A stretch of DNA of 64,000 nucleotides from Ensifer sp. MPMI2T (GTDB lineage Bacteria > Pseudomonadota > Alphaproteobacteria > Rhizobiales > Rhizobiaceae), in contig NZ_SRXN01000013.1 in assembly GCF_004827385.1 (NCBI RefSeq), positions 1-64,000 of the forward strand. Reading direction: 5' to 3'. Made by a program: the position numbers and the translations under genes. Under the pieces are notes generated by a model. That model had not been told where the DNA came from and ran no database searches. It saw only the letters and a program-made list of their open reading frames with translations. Positions 20,495-30,041 of the stretch are shown here, in pieces (the first letter of the stretch is position 1; the number at the start of each line of letters is the position of its first letter).

Positions 20495-21601
20495 ATGCGT
20501 CTTTCGATATTGACCGGCTTGACGTTGGCGGCCGGTGTCGCTTTTGCACCGCTCGCCCATGCCGATATCACGATTGGCGTGATCACTCCGCTCACGGGCC
20601 CGGTCGCCGCCTTCGGCGAGCAGGTCAAGAACGGCGCCGAAGCGGCGGTCGAAGCCATCAACAATGCCGGCGGCATCAATGGCGAAAAGATCATCATCAA
20701 GATCGTCGATGACGCCGGTGAACCCAAGCAAGCCGTATCCGTTGCCAACCAGCTTGCCGGCGAAGGCATGCGCTTTGTTGTCGGCCCAGTAACCTCCGGC
20801 ACCTCGATGCCGGCATCGGACGTGCTGGCGGAAAACGGCATCCTGATGGTCACGCCGACGGCGACGACGCCGGATCTCACCACCCGCGGGCTGTGGAACG
20901 TGCTGCGTACCTGCGGGCGGGATGACCAGCAGGCGGTCGTTGCCGCCGACTACGTCGTCAAGAACCTCAAGGACAAGCGCGTCGCAGTGCTGCACGACAA
21001 GGCCGCCTATGGCAAGGGGCTTGCCGATGGGTTCAAGGCCGCGATCAACGCGGGCGGCATAACCGAAGTCGTCTATGAGGGCCTGACCCCCGGCGAAAAG
21101 GACTTCGGCGCCATCGTCACGCGCCTCAAGGCCGAGAACGTCGACGTCGTCTACTTCGGCGGCTATCATGCCGAGGGCGGCCTGCTCGTTCGCCAGATGC
21201 GCGACCAGGGCGTATACGCCCAGCTTCTCGGCGGCGACGGCCTCTCCAACACCGAGTTCTGGGCGATCGGCGGCGAAGCGGCGAGCGGCACGGTTTACAC
21301 CAATGCGAGCGACGCGACCCGCAACCCGGCAGCCGCCCCCGTGATCGAGGCCCTCAAGGCCAAGAACATCCCGGCCGAAGCCTTCACGCTCAATGCCTAT
21401 GCCGCCGTGCAGGTCCTCAAGGCCGGCATCGAAAAAGCGGGCTCGGCCGAGGACCCGAACGCAGTGGCGACGGCAATCAAGTCCGGCGACGGGATCGACA
21501 CCGTCATTGGCAAGCTGACCTACGGCGAAACCGGCGATCTCACCTCGCCGAGCTTCTCGCTCTACAAATGGGAAGCCGGGCAGAGCGTCCCGGCCGAATA
21601 A
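20495..21601 (+). CDS. Branched-chain amino acid ABC transporter substrate-binding protein
   Basis: A 368-residue periplasmic binding protein with a signal peptide cleaved near LAHA-DITIG. It has the family pattern [27 protein letters not shown] and [15 protein letters not shown], and belongs to the Leu/Ile/Val-binding (LivJ/LivK, peripla_BP_6) group. It captures branched-chain or related amino acids for a LivFGHM-type transporter whose genes are not in this window. A very strong AAGGAGGAGA lies just upstream of the ATG, CTATAT at 20450-20455 may be its -10, and a strong terminator follows, all as expected for a highly expressed binding protein. Confidence 0.93.
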   Translation: MRLSILTGLTLAAGVAFAPLAHADITIGVITPLTGPVAAFGEQVKNGAEAAVEAINNAGGINGEKIIIKIVDDAGEPKQAVSVANQLAGEGMRFVVGPVTSGTSMPASDVLAENGILMVTPTATTPDLTTRGLWNVLRTCGRDDQQAVVAADYVVKNLKDKRVAVLHDKAAYGKGLADGFKAAINAGGITEVVYEGLTPGEKDFGAIVTRLKAENVDVVYFGGYHAEGGLLVRQMRDQGVYAQLLGGDGLSNTEFWAIGGEAASGTVYTNASDATRNPAAAPVIEALKAKNIPAEAFTLNAYAAVQVLKAGIEKAGSAEDPNAVATAIKSGDGIDTVIGKLTYGETGDLTSPSFSLYKWEAGQSVPAE

Positions 21602-21621
21602 GGCGGCCGCGAACAGATACG

Positions 21622-21650
21622 AAAACGCCGGGGCATCCCCGGCGTTTTTT
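21622..21650 (+). terminator. Rho-independent terminator
   Basis: AAACGCCGGGG pairs with CCCCGGCGTTT around a short CAT loop and is followed by a run of T residues, starting about 20 bp after the binding-protein stop codon. Confidence 0.88.
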
Positions 21651-21683
21651 GTTGCGCGCTGCGGGATGCCCCGTCCGCCGGCC

Positions 21684-22229
21684 TCACTGCGTCCGGTACG
21701 GCCCCTCGTCGAAGCCAACGAAAACCTTGGCCTCAGCGCCGGCACCGGCGGGAAGCGTGACGTCGGCCTTGGTGAAAACGAACTGGGTCGAGGCGCTGCC
21801 CTGCGGAATCTCGACCGGAAATTGCGTGAGTTCGGAATAGAGCGTCTTTTCGCCGTCCGTCGCGGCAACGCGGATCGGCAAGGTCACTTTGCCTGGTCCT
21901 CCAGCAGGACCCGCAGCGACACGTCCCTGCACCACCACCGTGACCTTGAGCGCATCTTCACTCTGCACGCATTGGCGCGTCGTGTCGGCAAGTGATGCCT
22001 GATAGACCACCTTGGTCGGATCGTCCTTCGCGCCCTTCGCATAGGTGCGGTAGCTGGAGGTCCCGTCCCGAAGAGTAACCTGGGGGCAGGCCGCCTGTAT
22101 TACCGCCGGCGTCGCGGCGGACGCACTGCCGCCAGATTCGATGGCGCCGCCCGTTTGCGTCTTGTTACAGCCGGCGAGCGCCGCAAGAAGCGATACGGCG
22201 AGAACACGGCGAGATACTTTGCCAAACAC
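21684..22229 (-). CDS. Putative envelope lipoprotein
   Basis: A 181-residue protein starting at GTG 22229, preceded by AGAGG; a longer start at GTG 22262 lacks a ribosome site. The N-terminus MFGKVSRRVLAVSLLAALAGC is a lipoprotein signal with the modified Cys at 21. The mature part has two conserved-looking cysteines (ACPQVTLRDG and TRQCVQSED) and a beta-rich body with YSELTQFPVEIPQG. It matches exported hypothetical proteins common in Rhizobiales; I know no function. It converges with the binding-protein gene across the terminator. Confidence 0.78.
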   Translation of the reverse strand: MFGKVSRRVLAVSLLAALAGCNKTQTGGAIESGGSASAATPAVIQAACPQVTLRDGTSSYRTYAKGAKDDPTKVVYQASLADTTRQCVQSEDALKVTVVVQGRVAAGPAGGPGKVTLPIRVAATDGEKTLYSELTQFPVEIPQGSASTQFVFTKADVTLPAGAGAEAKVFVGFDEGPYRTQ

Positions 22230-22264
22230 GTTACACAACCTCTGCTGAACCCGGTTAAACACCA

Positions 22265-22309
22265 GATCACGATGAGTTTGGACTGGATCAATCCAAAATC
22301 ATCGTGATC
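22265..22309. repeat. Palindrome GATCACGATGA...TCATCGTGATC
   Basis: Perfect 11-bp arms at 22265-22275 and 22299-22309 enclose a second pair, TTTGGA and TCCAAA. It is unlike the other repeats in the window. It lies in the upstream region of the lipoprotein gene. Confidence 0.65.
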
Positions 22310-22374
22310 AATTCCAATAGTTTAAGGCCGCGACCGGGGGCGGAAGACCGCCTGAGCCCCTGCCCGGCCAGGCC

Positions 22375-22470
22375 CTACTGCATGATTCCATCGATTTAAG
22401 GACAAAATCATGCAGCACTTCAAAGTGCTACAGCGACCTTAGCGCGTCCGATTGGACGCCCGGCGCTGTA
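22375..22470. repeat. Palindromic intergenic repeat, copy 3
   Basis: It starts CTACTGCATGATTCC and continues with the shared block TGCAGCACTTCAAAGTGCTACAGCG and a stem GCGTCCgattGGACGC, ending GGCGCTGTAG. It follows the same plan as copies at 10715-10812 and 56089-56192, with compensating changes in the stem, which indicates that the hairpin is kept. Confidence 0.75.
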
Positions 22471-22711
22471 GACCGAAAAGGATCGATCGAAGGCCTTTCA
22501 CGGCCCACGGGCATCGTCTATAGCAGCGGCGTTTTGAAAAATCGATCCAGTCAGCCATCCCATGCAGAAAATTCCGGGGAAGCGTGGCCAGCCGGAATTG
22601 CCATGGTGACAAGATTGACGGGGTGTTTTGCCGGGGATTGACGCAAAAAGGCGGTCGTGTTGAGCGGACCTCTTATTGGGTCGTACGCGTGGACAGGACG
22701 AAGGGGTGAGT

Positions 22712-24112
22712 ATGGTGAAGTATATTTCGACACGGGGAGAAGCGGCGCCCCTTGGTTTTTGCGACGCCCTTCTTGCGGGGCTCGCGCGCGACGGCGGGCT
22801 TTATCTGCCGGAGGAATGGCCGACGCTCTCGAAGAAGGAAATGCGGGCGCTGCGCGGTAAGTCCTATCAGGAAATCGCTTTTGCCGTGCTCGAGCCCTTC
22901 ACCAACGGCGAAATCCCGGCCGCCAAGTTTCGCGAGATGATCGACGAAGCCTATGCCACCTTCCGGCATCCGGCTGTCGTGCCGCTGGTGCAGAGCGGAG
23001 CAAATTCCTTCGTGCTGGAGCTCTTCCACGGCTCGACGCTCGCCTTCAAGGACGTGGCCATGCAGTTGCTCGCCCGTCTGATGGATTATGTGCTTGCAGA
23101 GCGTGGCGAACGGGCGACCATCGTCGGCGCAACGTCCGGCGATACCGGTGGCGCGGCGATTGATGCTTTTGCCGGCAGAGAACGCACCGACATCTTCATT
23201 CTCTTCCCGCACGGCAAGGTGTCGCCCGTCCAGCAAAGGCAGATGACGACATCCACGGCCGCGAACGTGCATGCGATTGCGATCAAGGGCAATTTCGACG
23301 ATTGCCAGAACCTCGTCAAAGCGATGTTCAACGATCAGAGCTTCCGCGACGGCGTCAAGCTCTCGGGTGTCAACTCGATCAACTGGGCCCGCATCATGGC
23401 CCAGATCGTCTACTATTTTACCGCCGCGATCACGCTTGGTGGCCCCGACCGGAAGATTTCCTTCACCGTTCCGACCGGCAATTTCGGCGATATCTTCGCA
23501 GGCTACGTCGCCAAGCGCATGGGGTTGCCGATCGACAAGCTGATCATCGCGACCAACGAGAACGACATTCTCGCACGCACCCTGAAAACCGGCCGATACG
23601 AAATGCGCGAAGTCAAAGCAACGACATCGCCTTCGATGGACATCCAGATCTCCTCCAACTTCGAAAGACTGTTGTTCGAGGCTTACGATCGCGACCCGGC
23701 CAAGGTGCGTGCCGCCATGGCAAGCCTTAAGCAATCAGGCTCGTTCGCGATCGACGACGGCGCCCTGAAAAAAATCCGCAAGGAGTTCCGCGCGGCACGC
23801 GCCTCGGAAAAAGAGGTGGCGAAGACGATCCGCAAGACCTTCGAGAACAGCGGCTATCTCCTTGATCCGCATACAGCAATCGGCGTTTTCGTGGCGGCCA
23901 AACACGAGAAATCCTCTGCGCCGATGGTGACGCTTGCGACGGCCCATCCGGCCAAATTCCCCGACGCAGTAAAATCGGCAAGTGGTATTGACCCCGCGCT
24001 TCCAACGTGGCTTGCTGATCTCATGAATAGGGCGGAGCGTTTCGATATCCTGGATCCGGAGCTTAAGAACGTCGAAACCTTCATCGGCGAGCGTACCCGC
24101 GTTCGGGAGTAG
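22712..24112 (+). CDS. thrC: Threonine synthase
   Basis: A 466-residue PLP enzyme that converts O-phosphohomoserine to threonine. The N-terminus MVKYISTRGEAAPLGFCDAL is that of the long proteobacterial class. The PLP lysine is Lys113 in HGSTLAFKDVAMQLL, and the phosphate-binding loop is GATSGDTGGAAIDAF. AAGGGG precedes the ATG at 22712. The M16 peptidase gene begins 15 bp downstream, a pairing found widely in Rhizobiales. The pathway partner thrB is also in this window, at 31.9 kb, but in a separate unit. Confidence 0.97.
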   Translation: MVKYISTRGEAAPLGFCDALLAGLARDGGLYLPEEWPTLSKKEMRALRGKSYQEIAFAVLEPFTNGEIPAAKFREMIDEAYATFRHPAVVPLVQSGANSFVLELFHGSTLAFKDVAMQLLARLMDYVLAERGERATIVGATSGDTGGAAIDAFAGRERTDIFILFPHGKVSPVQQRQMTTSTAANVHAIAIKGNFDDCQNLVKAMFNDQSFRDGVKLSGVNSINWARIMAQIVYYFTAAITLGGPDRKISFTVPTGNFGDIFAGYVAKRMGLPIDKLIIATNENDILARTLKTGRYEMREVKATTSPSMDIQISSNFERLLFEAYDRDPAKVRAAMASLKQSGSFAIDDGALKKIRKEFRAARASEKEVAKTIRKTFENSGYLLDPHTAIGVFVAAKHEKSSAPMVTLATAHPAKFPDAVKSASGIDPALPTWLADLMNRAERFDILDPELKNVETFIGERTRVRE

Positions 24113-24127
24113 AACGAGAAGAAACGT

Positions 24128-25429
24128 ATGATGAAAGTTAAGTGCACCCAGCTCCCTTCCGGGCTGACGGTGGTGACCGAGCGAATGCCGCATCTCGAAA
24201 GCGTGGCGCTCGGCGTCTGGATCAAGTCCGGCTCGCGCAACGAAACCGTGGATGAACACGGCATAGCGCACCTGCTGGAGCACATGGCTTTCAAGGGGAC
24301 CCGGCGGCGCAGCGCCCGCCAGATCGCCGAGGAGATCGAGAATGTCGGCGGTGAGCTCAACGCCGCCACGTCCACCGAAACGACCTCCTACTATGCCCGC
24401 GTTCTCAAAGACCATGTGCCGCTGGCCGTTGACATCCTTGCCGACATCCTGACGGATTCGACCTTCGACAACGAGGAACTCAGGCGCGAGAAACACGTCA
24501 TCCTGCAGGAAATCGGTGCCGCGGACGACACACCGGACGACGTCGTCTTCGACCGCTTCGCCGAGGCGGCCTACCGCGACCAGACGGTTGGCCGCCCGAT
24601 CCTCGGCACGCCGGACACCGTCATGTCGTTCACGGCCGACCAGATTCGCCATTACCTCGGCCGCAACTACACGACCGACCGGATCTTCATCGTGGCAGCC
24701 GGCGCGGTCGAGCACGAGGCCTTCGTACGCGAGGTCGAAACACGCTTTTCCGCCCTGCCGCGTCTGCCGCATTCCTCTCCCGTTCTCGATACGGCGCATT
24801 ACACCGGCGGCGACAGCCGCGAGAGCCGCGACCTCATGGACGCGCAGGTCCTGCTCGGCTTCGAGGGGAAGGCCTATCACGCACGCGACTTCTACTGTTC
24901 GCAGATCCTCGCCAACATTCTCGGCGGAGGCATGTCTTCGCGCCTGTTCCAGGAAGTGCGCGAGCATCGGGGCCTCTGTTATTCCGTCTATGCCTTTCAC
25001 TGGGGCTTTTCCGATACTGGCATCTTCGGCGTCCATGCCGCCACTGGCGGGGAGAACCTGCCGGAACTGATGCCGGTGATCGTCGACGAACTGCGCAAAT
25101 CATCGATGAGCATCGACCAGCAGGAAATCGAGCGCGCCCGCGCGCAGATCCGCGCGCAGTTGCTCATGGGACAGGAAAGCCCTGCGGCGCGCGCCGGACA
25201 GATCGCCCGCCAGATGATGCTCTACGGCCGTCCCATTCCTAATGAGGAATTGATGGAACGGTTGTCCGGCATCACGAGGGAGCGCCTCACCGACCTCGCC
25301 GGCCGCTTGTTCTTCGATACGGTTCCGACGCTGTCGGCAATCGGCCCGCTCGAACAGCTAGCTCCCATGAACGACATCCTGTCGTCGCTCAGCCTCAAGG
25401 CTGCCGAGACGCACGCCGTGGCGATCTGA
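24128..25429 (+). CDS. M16-family zinc peptidase (mitochondrial processing peptidase-like)
   Basis: A 433-residue peptidase of the M16B class. The inverted zinc motif HLLEH is at residues 48-52 and the distal glutamate region is EKHVILQEIGAADD. The C-terminal half has the inactive M16 repeat with a glycine-rich loop NILGGGMSSRLFQEVRE. It is the bacterial relative of the mitochondrial beta-MPP subunit and probably degrades peptides in the cytoplasm; its physiological substrate is not known. Tandem ATG codons at 24128 and 24131 leave a one-residue doubt on the start. It shares a unit with thrC. Confidence 0.93.
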   Translation: MMKVKCTQLPSGLTVVTERMPHLESVALGVWIKSGSRNETVDEHGIAHLLEHMAFKGTRRRSARQIAEEIENVGGELNAATSTETTSYYARVLKDHVPLAVDILADILTDSTFDNEELRREKHVILQEIGAADDTPDDVVFDRFAEAAYRDQTVGRPILGTPDTVMSFTADQIRHYLGRNYTTDRIFIVAAGAVEHEAFVREVETRFSALPRLPHSSPVLDTAHYTGGDSRESRDLMDAQVLLGFEGKAYHARDFYCSQILANILGGGMSSRLFQEVREHRGLCYSVYAFHWGFSDTGIFGVHAATGGENLPELMPVIVDELRKSSMSIDQQEIERARAQIRAQLLMGQESPAARAGQIARQMMLYGRPIPNEELMERLSGITRERLTDLAGRLFFDTVPTLSAIGPLEQLAPMNDILSSLSLKAAETHAVAI

Positions 25430-25686
25430 CCGGATCTGTCGCCGAGCAACAGCTTAACCCGGCGAAACCGAAGTGTTTTTTCTTGTACAATTCCTAAAAA
25501 TCGGATTCGATTCGAGCGCGAAGTTGTGCCACGTTTCAGAAGTGTGGCGGCGCTACTGGAAGGCTTGATCGGCGGCGCCGTTGACGGGAGGGGCACGTCC
25601 CGTCGCGCGTAATTGGCTAGGACGGACGAGGAAGATCCAGACGGCTTTCAGCCCCGCCCCGCCGCGATCCTGGCCTGGAGGGATAT

Positions 25687-26298
25687 ATGGCACGATCGGT
25701 CTTTCGGTTTCTGTCGCGGCAGCCCGAGTCGATCGAGATCGCCAACCGGAACTATGTACTTCGCCTCCCCCGCTACGCCGACTATCGCCAATGGTATCAG
25801 TTGCGCAGCGAGAGCCGCGCCTTTCTGGAGCCGTGGGAACCCAGCTGGCGTGCCGACGAAATGACCGAGAGCGCATTTCGCAGCCGCGTCATCCGCAACG
25901 AGCAGGAATATGCCTCCGGCCAGGCTGTCCCGCTGTTCCTTTTCCACAAGCCGGACGAAATACTCCTCGGCGGCCTTACCATCGGACATATCCGCCGTGG
26001 CGCTGCCCAGAACTGCATGATCGGCTATTGGATGGGGCAGAAATACGCGGGCCAGGGCCACATGTACGAGGCCCTCAAGCTGACGATCCCCTACATCTTT
26101 TCGGTCCTTGAGTTGCACCGTATTGAAGCAGCCTGTATTCCAGAGAATGCGCGGAGCATCCGGCTCCTTGAAAAGGCCGGCTTTGAGCGTGAAGGCTATT
26201 TGAGACAGTACTTGAAGATAAACGGGCAGTGGCGGGACCATCTCATGTTTTCCCTCCTGTCCGCAGACGCCGTACCGAACAGGAATATGCCCCTTTGA
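25687..26298 (+). CDS. GNAT N-acetyltransferase (RimJ-like)
   Basis: A 203-residue acetyltransferase of the RimJ/RimL type. It has the ribosomal-alanine-transferase pattern LRLPRYADYRQWYQLRSESR, an acetyl-CoA loop around GYWMGQKYAGQGHMYEAL, and the C-terminal ENARSIRLLEKAGFEREGYL. Such enzymes acetylate the N-terminus of ribosomal proteins; that exact target is inferred. GGAGGG precedes the ATG. The stop codon shares a base with the next start (TGATG at 26296-26300), so it is translationally coupled to the GGDEF-EAL gene. Confidence 0.9.
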   Translation: MARSVFRFLSRQPESIEIANRNYVLRLPRYADYRQWYQLRSESRAFLEPWEPSWRADEMTESAFRSRVIRNEQEYASGQAVPLFLFHKPDEILLGGLTIGHIRRGAAQNCMIGYWMGQKYAGQGHMYEALKLTIPYIFSVLELHRIEAACIPENARSIRLLEKAGFEREGYLRQYLKINGQWRDHLMFSLLSADAVPNRNMPL

Positions 26299-29210
26299 TG
26301 CCCCTAACCTCTAAGCCGTTCGCGCGCCCAGCCGCAAAGCTGGCGGCGTTTCTGGTCGCATTCGTCGTCTTCGCCATTGGCCTTGCCGGCGGCGTCGCGC
26401 ATGCGCTCGAACCGGTGAAGATCTCGCGCGAGGACACGGCACTCGATCTGACGGCCACGACCGAGATCTACAGTGGAAGGGGCGAGGCGTTCCAGGTGTC
26501 GACGGCGCCCGGCACCGACGGCATCGTACGGCGCATCGAAGTGCGCTCGAGTACCGAAAACCACCAGGGCGATTGGGCGGTCTTCGCGCTCGCCAATGTC
26601 TCCGAGGAGCAGCTCGAGCGCGTTATCGTCGCGCCGCATTTCCGACTCGTGAATTCAAAGCTGTTCTGGCCGGATCTCGGTTCGCAGCGCATTCTGTCGA
26701 TCACGCCGAGCGAAGGCTTTGCCCTCGACCGGCAGCCGAGCGATGAGGCCGACGTCTTCCGCATCACCCTCAATCCGGGAGCCGTCATCACCTTCGTTGC
26801 CGAGCTTGCCACGCCGGATCTGCCGCAGATCTACCTTTGGCAGCCCGATGCCTACAAGGACACGGTCAACGCGTTCACGCTCTACCGCGGCATCGTGCTC
26901 GGGATTGCCGGTCTTCTGGCGGTGTTCCTGACCATCCTCTTCGTCGTCAAGGGAACCTCGATGCTGCCGGCGACGGCCGCGCTTGCCTGGGCAGTGCTCG
27001 CCTACATCTGCGTCGATTTCGGCTTCCTGTCGAAGCTGATCAGCGTTACGGCAGGCGACGAGCGAATATGGCGAGCGGGCACCGAAGTCTTCCTGGCGGC
27101 CGGACTGGTCGTTTTCCTCTTTACCTATCTCAACCTCAATCGCTGGCATCAGCATCTCGGCTATGCAACGCTCGCCTGGATCCTCGGTCTGGCGCTGCTC
27201 TTCGGCGTCGCGGTCTATGACCCGGCGATTGCCTCGGGCATCGCCCGCCTCTCCTTTGCGCTGACGGCAAGCATCGGCATCGTGCTGATCGCCTATCTCG
27301 GCTTCAACCGCTACGACCGCGCGATCCTTCTCGTTCCAGCCTGGCTTCTGATTCTTGTCTGGCTTTTCGGCGCATGGCTTGCGGTTACCGGCCAGCTTGC
27401 CAACGATATCGTTCAGCCGGCGCTCGGCGGAGGTCTCGTGCTGATCGTGCTGCTGATCGGCTTCACCGTGATGCAGCATGCCTTTGCGGGCGGAGCCTAT
27501 CAGCAGGGTCTTTTCTCCGATCTGGAGCGGCAGTCGCTGGCGTTGACCGGTTCGGGCGACACCGTCTGGGATTGGGACGTGGCGCGCGACCGCGTCGTGA
27601 CCATCCCGGATATCTCGCACCAGCTCGGCCTGTCGCTCGGAACGATGAACGGCCCCGTCCGGAACTGGGTGCCGCGCCTGCACCCGGACGACCGTGACCG
27701 CTTCCGCGCAACACTTGACGTGCTGCTGGAGCATAGGCGCGGCCGGCTGAACCACGAATTTCGCGTACGCGCCGAAGATGGCCATTATCATTGGCTGTCG
27801 ATCCGCGCGCGCCCGGTGCTCGGCGCAAACGGAGAGATCATCCGTTGCGTCGGGACCATCGTCGACATCACCGAACAGCGCAATTCGATCGAGCGGCTGT
27901 TGCACAATGCGCTCCACGACAACCTGACCGGCCTTCCGAACAGGCAAGTGTTTCTCGACCGCTTGCAGGCAATCCTGCTGATGGCCGACGGCTCCAGTTC
28001 GGTGCGGCCGACCGTTCTTGCGATTGACATCGATCGCTATAAGCAGGTCAACGACTTGCTCGGCATCGCGGCCGGCGACAACATTCTCATCGCTTTGACG
28101 CGTCGTCTGCGCCGACTGCTGCGCCCGCAGGACACTCTGGCACGCCTCGGCGGTGATCAATTCGGCCTGATCCTGCTCTCCGAGCGCGATCCGGCGAAAA
28201 TCGCCGACTTTGCCGATGCGGTCAGCAAGGCGATCATGGTCCCGCTCAACTACGGCAATCGCGAGATCAATCTCACTGCCTCGATCGGCCTCGTTTCATG
28301 GCTCGACCAGGAGCAGAGCGCAGCCGGCCTTCTCGACGACGCGGAGCTTGCGATGTTCCGCGCCAAAAAGGCAGGCGGCAACCGCGTCGAACCGTTCCGT
28401 CCAGCCTTCCGAACCTCCGGGTCGGACCGCCTGCAGCTTGAGGCGGACCTGAAGCGAGCGATCGAGCGCAAGGAACTTTCGCTGGTCTACCAGCCGATCG
28501 TCCGGCTCAACGACGCCGAAATCGCCGGCTTCGAGGCGCTGATGCGCTGGGACCATCCGAAGCGCGGCAACGTCTCGCCGACGGAGTTCATCCCGATCGC
28601 CGAGAATTCCGATCTCATCAATCAACTTGGCATGTTCGCCTTCGACAAGGCGACCAGCGATCTCACCGATTGGCAGATACAGACGGGCGACCTGCCGATC
28701 TTCGTGGCGATCAATCTTTCGAGCGCGCAGCTTCTCAACAACGAGCTCTATGACGACATCCGGGCGGTTCTCAACAAGAACCGCTGCGATCCGGCAAAGG
28801 TCAAGATGGAGCTGACGGAATCGCTGGTGATGGAAAATCCGGAACAGGCGCGGCTCGTTCTCGAAAAGCTCAAGGAGGCGGGCCTACGGCTGGCGCTCGA
28901 CGATTTCGGCACCGGCCACTCGTCGCTCTCCTACCTGACGCGTTTCCCCTTCGACACGATCAAGATCGACAAGGCGCTTGTGCGCGACCCGAGCAGCAAG
29001 CGCGGCATCCTCTTGCGTTCCGTGATCACGATGGCCCGCGAACTCGATATGCAGGTGGTCGCCGAAGGCATCGAATCCGAAGAGGATGCGATCCAACTCG
29101 CGCAGATGGGTTGCGACTACGGCCAGAGTTTCCTCTTCGGCCCGCCGGTCGGATCGGAATCGATCCTGCGCCTGCTGAAGGAACGGTTTCCACTGATGAA
29201 GAGGGCGTAG
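26298..29210 (+). CDS. Membrane GGDEF-EAL cyclic-di-GMP protein with PAS domain
   Basis: A 970-residue protein. Order: signal-like segment (about 14-35), a periplasmic beta-rich sensor (about 37-195) of 7TMR-DISM type, about seven membrane helices (197-395), a PAS domain (about 410-530), GGDEF domain, EAL domain. The active-site loop reads GGDQF (618-622) instead of GGDEF, with an intact inhibitory RPQD at 609-612. EAL is intact at 746-748 and LDDFGTGHSS follows. It should degrade cyclic-di-GMP; synthesis is doubtful. The ATG at 26298 overlaps the stop of the GNAT gene. Confidence 0.92.
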   Translation: MPLTSKPFARPAAKLAAFLVAFVVFAIGLAGGVAHALEPVKISREDTALDLTATTEIYSGRGEAFQVSTAPGTDGIVRRIEVRSSTENHQGDWAVFALANVSEEQLERVIVAPHFRLVNSKLFWPDLGSQRILSITPSEGFALDRQPSDEADVFRITLNPGAVITFVAELATPDLPQIYLWQPDAYKDTVNAFTLYRGIVLGIAGLLAVFLTILFVVKGTSMLPATAALAWAVLAYICVDFGFLSKLISVTAGDERIWRAGTEVFLAAGLVVFLFTYLNLNRWHQHLGYATLAWILGLALLFGVAVYDPAIASGIARLSFALTASIGIVLIAYLGFNRYDRAILLVPAWLLILVWLFGAWLAVTGQLANDIVQPALGGGLVLIVLLIGFTVMQHAFAGGAYQQGLFSDLERQSLALTGSGDTVWDWDVARDRVVTIPDISHQLGLSLGTMNGPVRNWVPRLHPDDRDRFRATLDVLLEHRRGRLNHEFRVRAEDGHYHWLSIRARPVLGANGEIIRCVGTIVDITEQRNSIERLLHNALHDNLTGLPNRQVFLDRLQAILLMADGSSSVRPTVLAIDIDRYKQVNDLLGIAAGDNILIALTRRLRRLLRPQDTLARLGGDQFGLILLSERDPAKIADFADAVSKAIMVPLNYGNREINLTASIGLVSWLDQEQSAAGLLDDAELAMFRAKKAGGNRVEPFRPAFRTSGSDRLQLEADLKRAIERKELSLVYQPIVRLNDAEIAGFEALMRWDHPKRGNVSPTEFIPIAENSDLINQLGMFAFDKATSDLTDWQIQTGDLPIFVAINLSSAQLLNNELYDDIRAVLNKNRCDPAKVKMELTESLVMENPEQARLVLEKLKEAGLRLALDDFGTGHSSLSYLTRFPFDTIKIDKALVRDPSSKRGILLRSVITMARELDMQVVAEGIESEEDAIQLAQMGCDYGQSFLFGPPVGSESILRLLKERFPLMKRA

Positions 29211-29244
29211 CCGCGCGACGAAGCGGATCTTTGTCCGAAGACAG

Positions 29245-29850
29245 TCAGGCGTGGCCGGCGTCCGTGGAAAGCATGGCGGAGCTGACGCCCATCAGCTCAA
29301 GGGCCCGGTCATATTTCTCGTCCAAGGCGCGGTCGAAGATGAGTTCCTCGCGCGCAGGGCACGTCAGCCAGCCGTTCTGGGCGATCTCGCTCTCGAGCTG
29401 GCCAGGCCCCCATCCTGCATAACCGAGCAGCATCGTCGCCTTGAGGGGGCCCTCGCCGCGCGAAATGGCTCGGACGATATCAAGCGTCGCAGTCAGGCAG
29501 ATGTCATCGCTAACGGGAATGCTGGAGTCGCTCAGATAATCGTCGGAATGCAGCACGAAGCCGCGGCCGGTCTCAACGGGACCGCCTGCCTGGATCTGAA
29601 AATCCCGTGTCGTCGCGGGCAGGCGGATCGCCTCCTCCTCGTCAAGGATCTGCAGATGCAACAGGACATCCGGGAAGGTCAGCCGTTGGGGCCGGTTTAG
29701 GACGAATCCCATCGCCCCGTCCTCGGAATGGGCGCAGACGAAAATGACTGTGCGGGCAAAATTGGCATCGAACATGCTCGGCATGGCGATCAGGAATTGA
29801 CCGTCAAGGAAACCACGTTCGCGTGTCTTGTGCAGCACCGTTGTCGCCAT
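29245..29850 (-). CDS. YqgE/AlgH family protein (UPF0301)
   Basis: A 201-residue protein with the YqgE pattern: [45 protein letters not shown] and [16 protein letters not shown]. The family is conserved in proteobacteria, has a known fold and no settled function; the AlgH name comes from an alginate regulation link in Pseudomonas that need not apply here. Length is normal. It converges with the GGDEF-EAL gene and diverges from the DsbD-N-like gene. Confidence 0.93.
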   Translation of the reverse strand: MATTVLHKTRERGFLDGQFLIAMPSMFDANFARTVIFVCAHSEDGAMGFVLNRPQRLTFPDVLLHLQILDEEEAIRLPATTRDFQIQAGGPVETGRGFVLHSDDYLSDSSIPVSDDICLTATLDIVRAISRGEGPLKATMLLGYAGWGPGQLESEIAQNGWLTCPAREELIFDRALDEKYDRALELMGVSSAMLSTDAGHA

Positions 29851-30041
29851 AATGGGTATAGCCTATCAATTCGCCACGAAATGAAAAGCGTCTCTACGTG
29901 GCGGCTGCGAAAATTTGCACGCACGACGCTCACGCGTGCCGATCAAGCGATTATGATCGCGGCATAGGCAGGGGCGGCTGGCGGCACGGGCCGAAGAACG
30001 GTAATGCTTAGCCCATGACCAAGCGCATCACAGGAAAGAAG

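Larger units (their letters stand above)
22230..22711. other. 482-bp intergenic region with two different repeats
   Basis: Between the lipoprotein gene and thrC, which are divergent, lie a palindrome at 22265-22309 and a mosaic-type repeat at 22375-22470. The remaining DNA shows no gene. The thrC promoter must lie in the last 240 bp, but no pair of consensus hexamers is clear. Confidence 0.5.
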
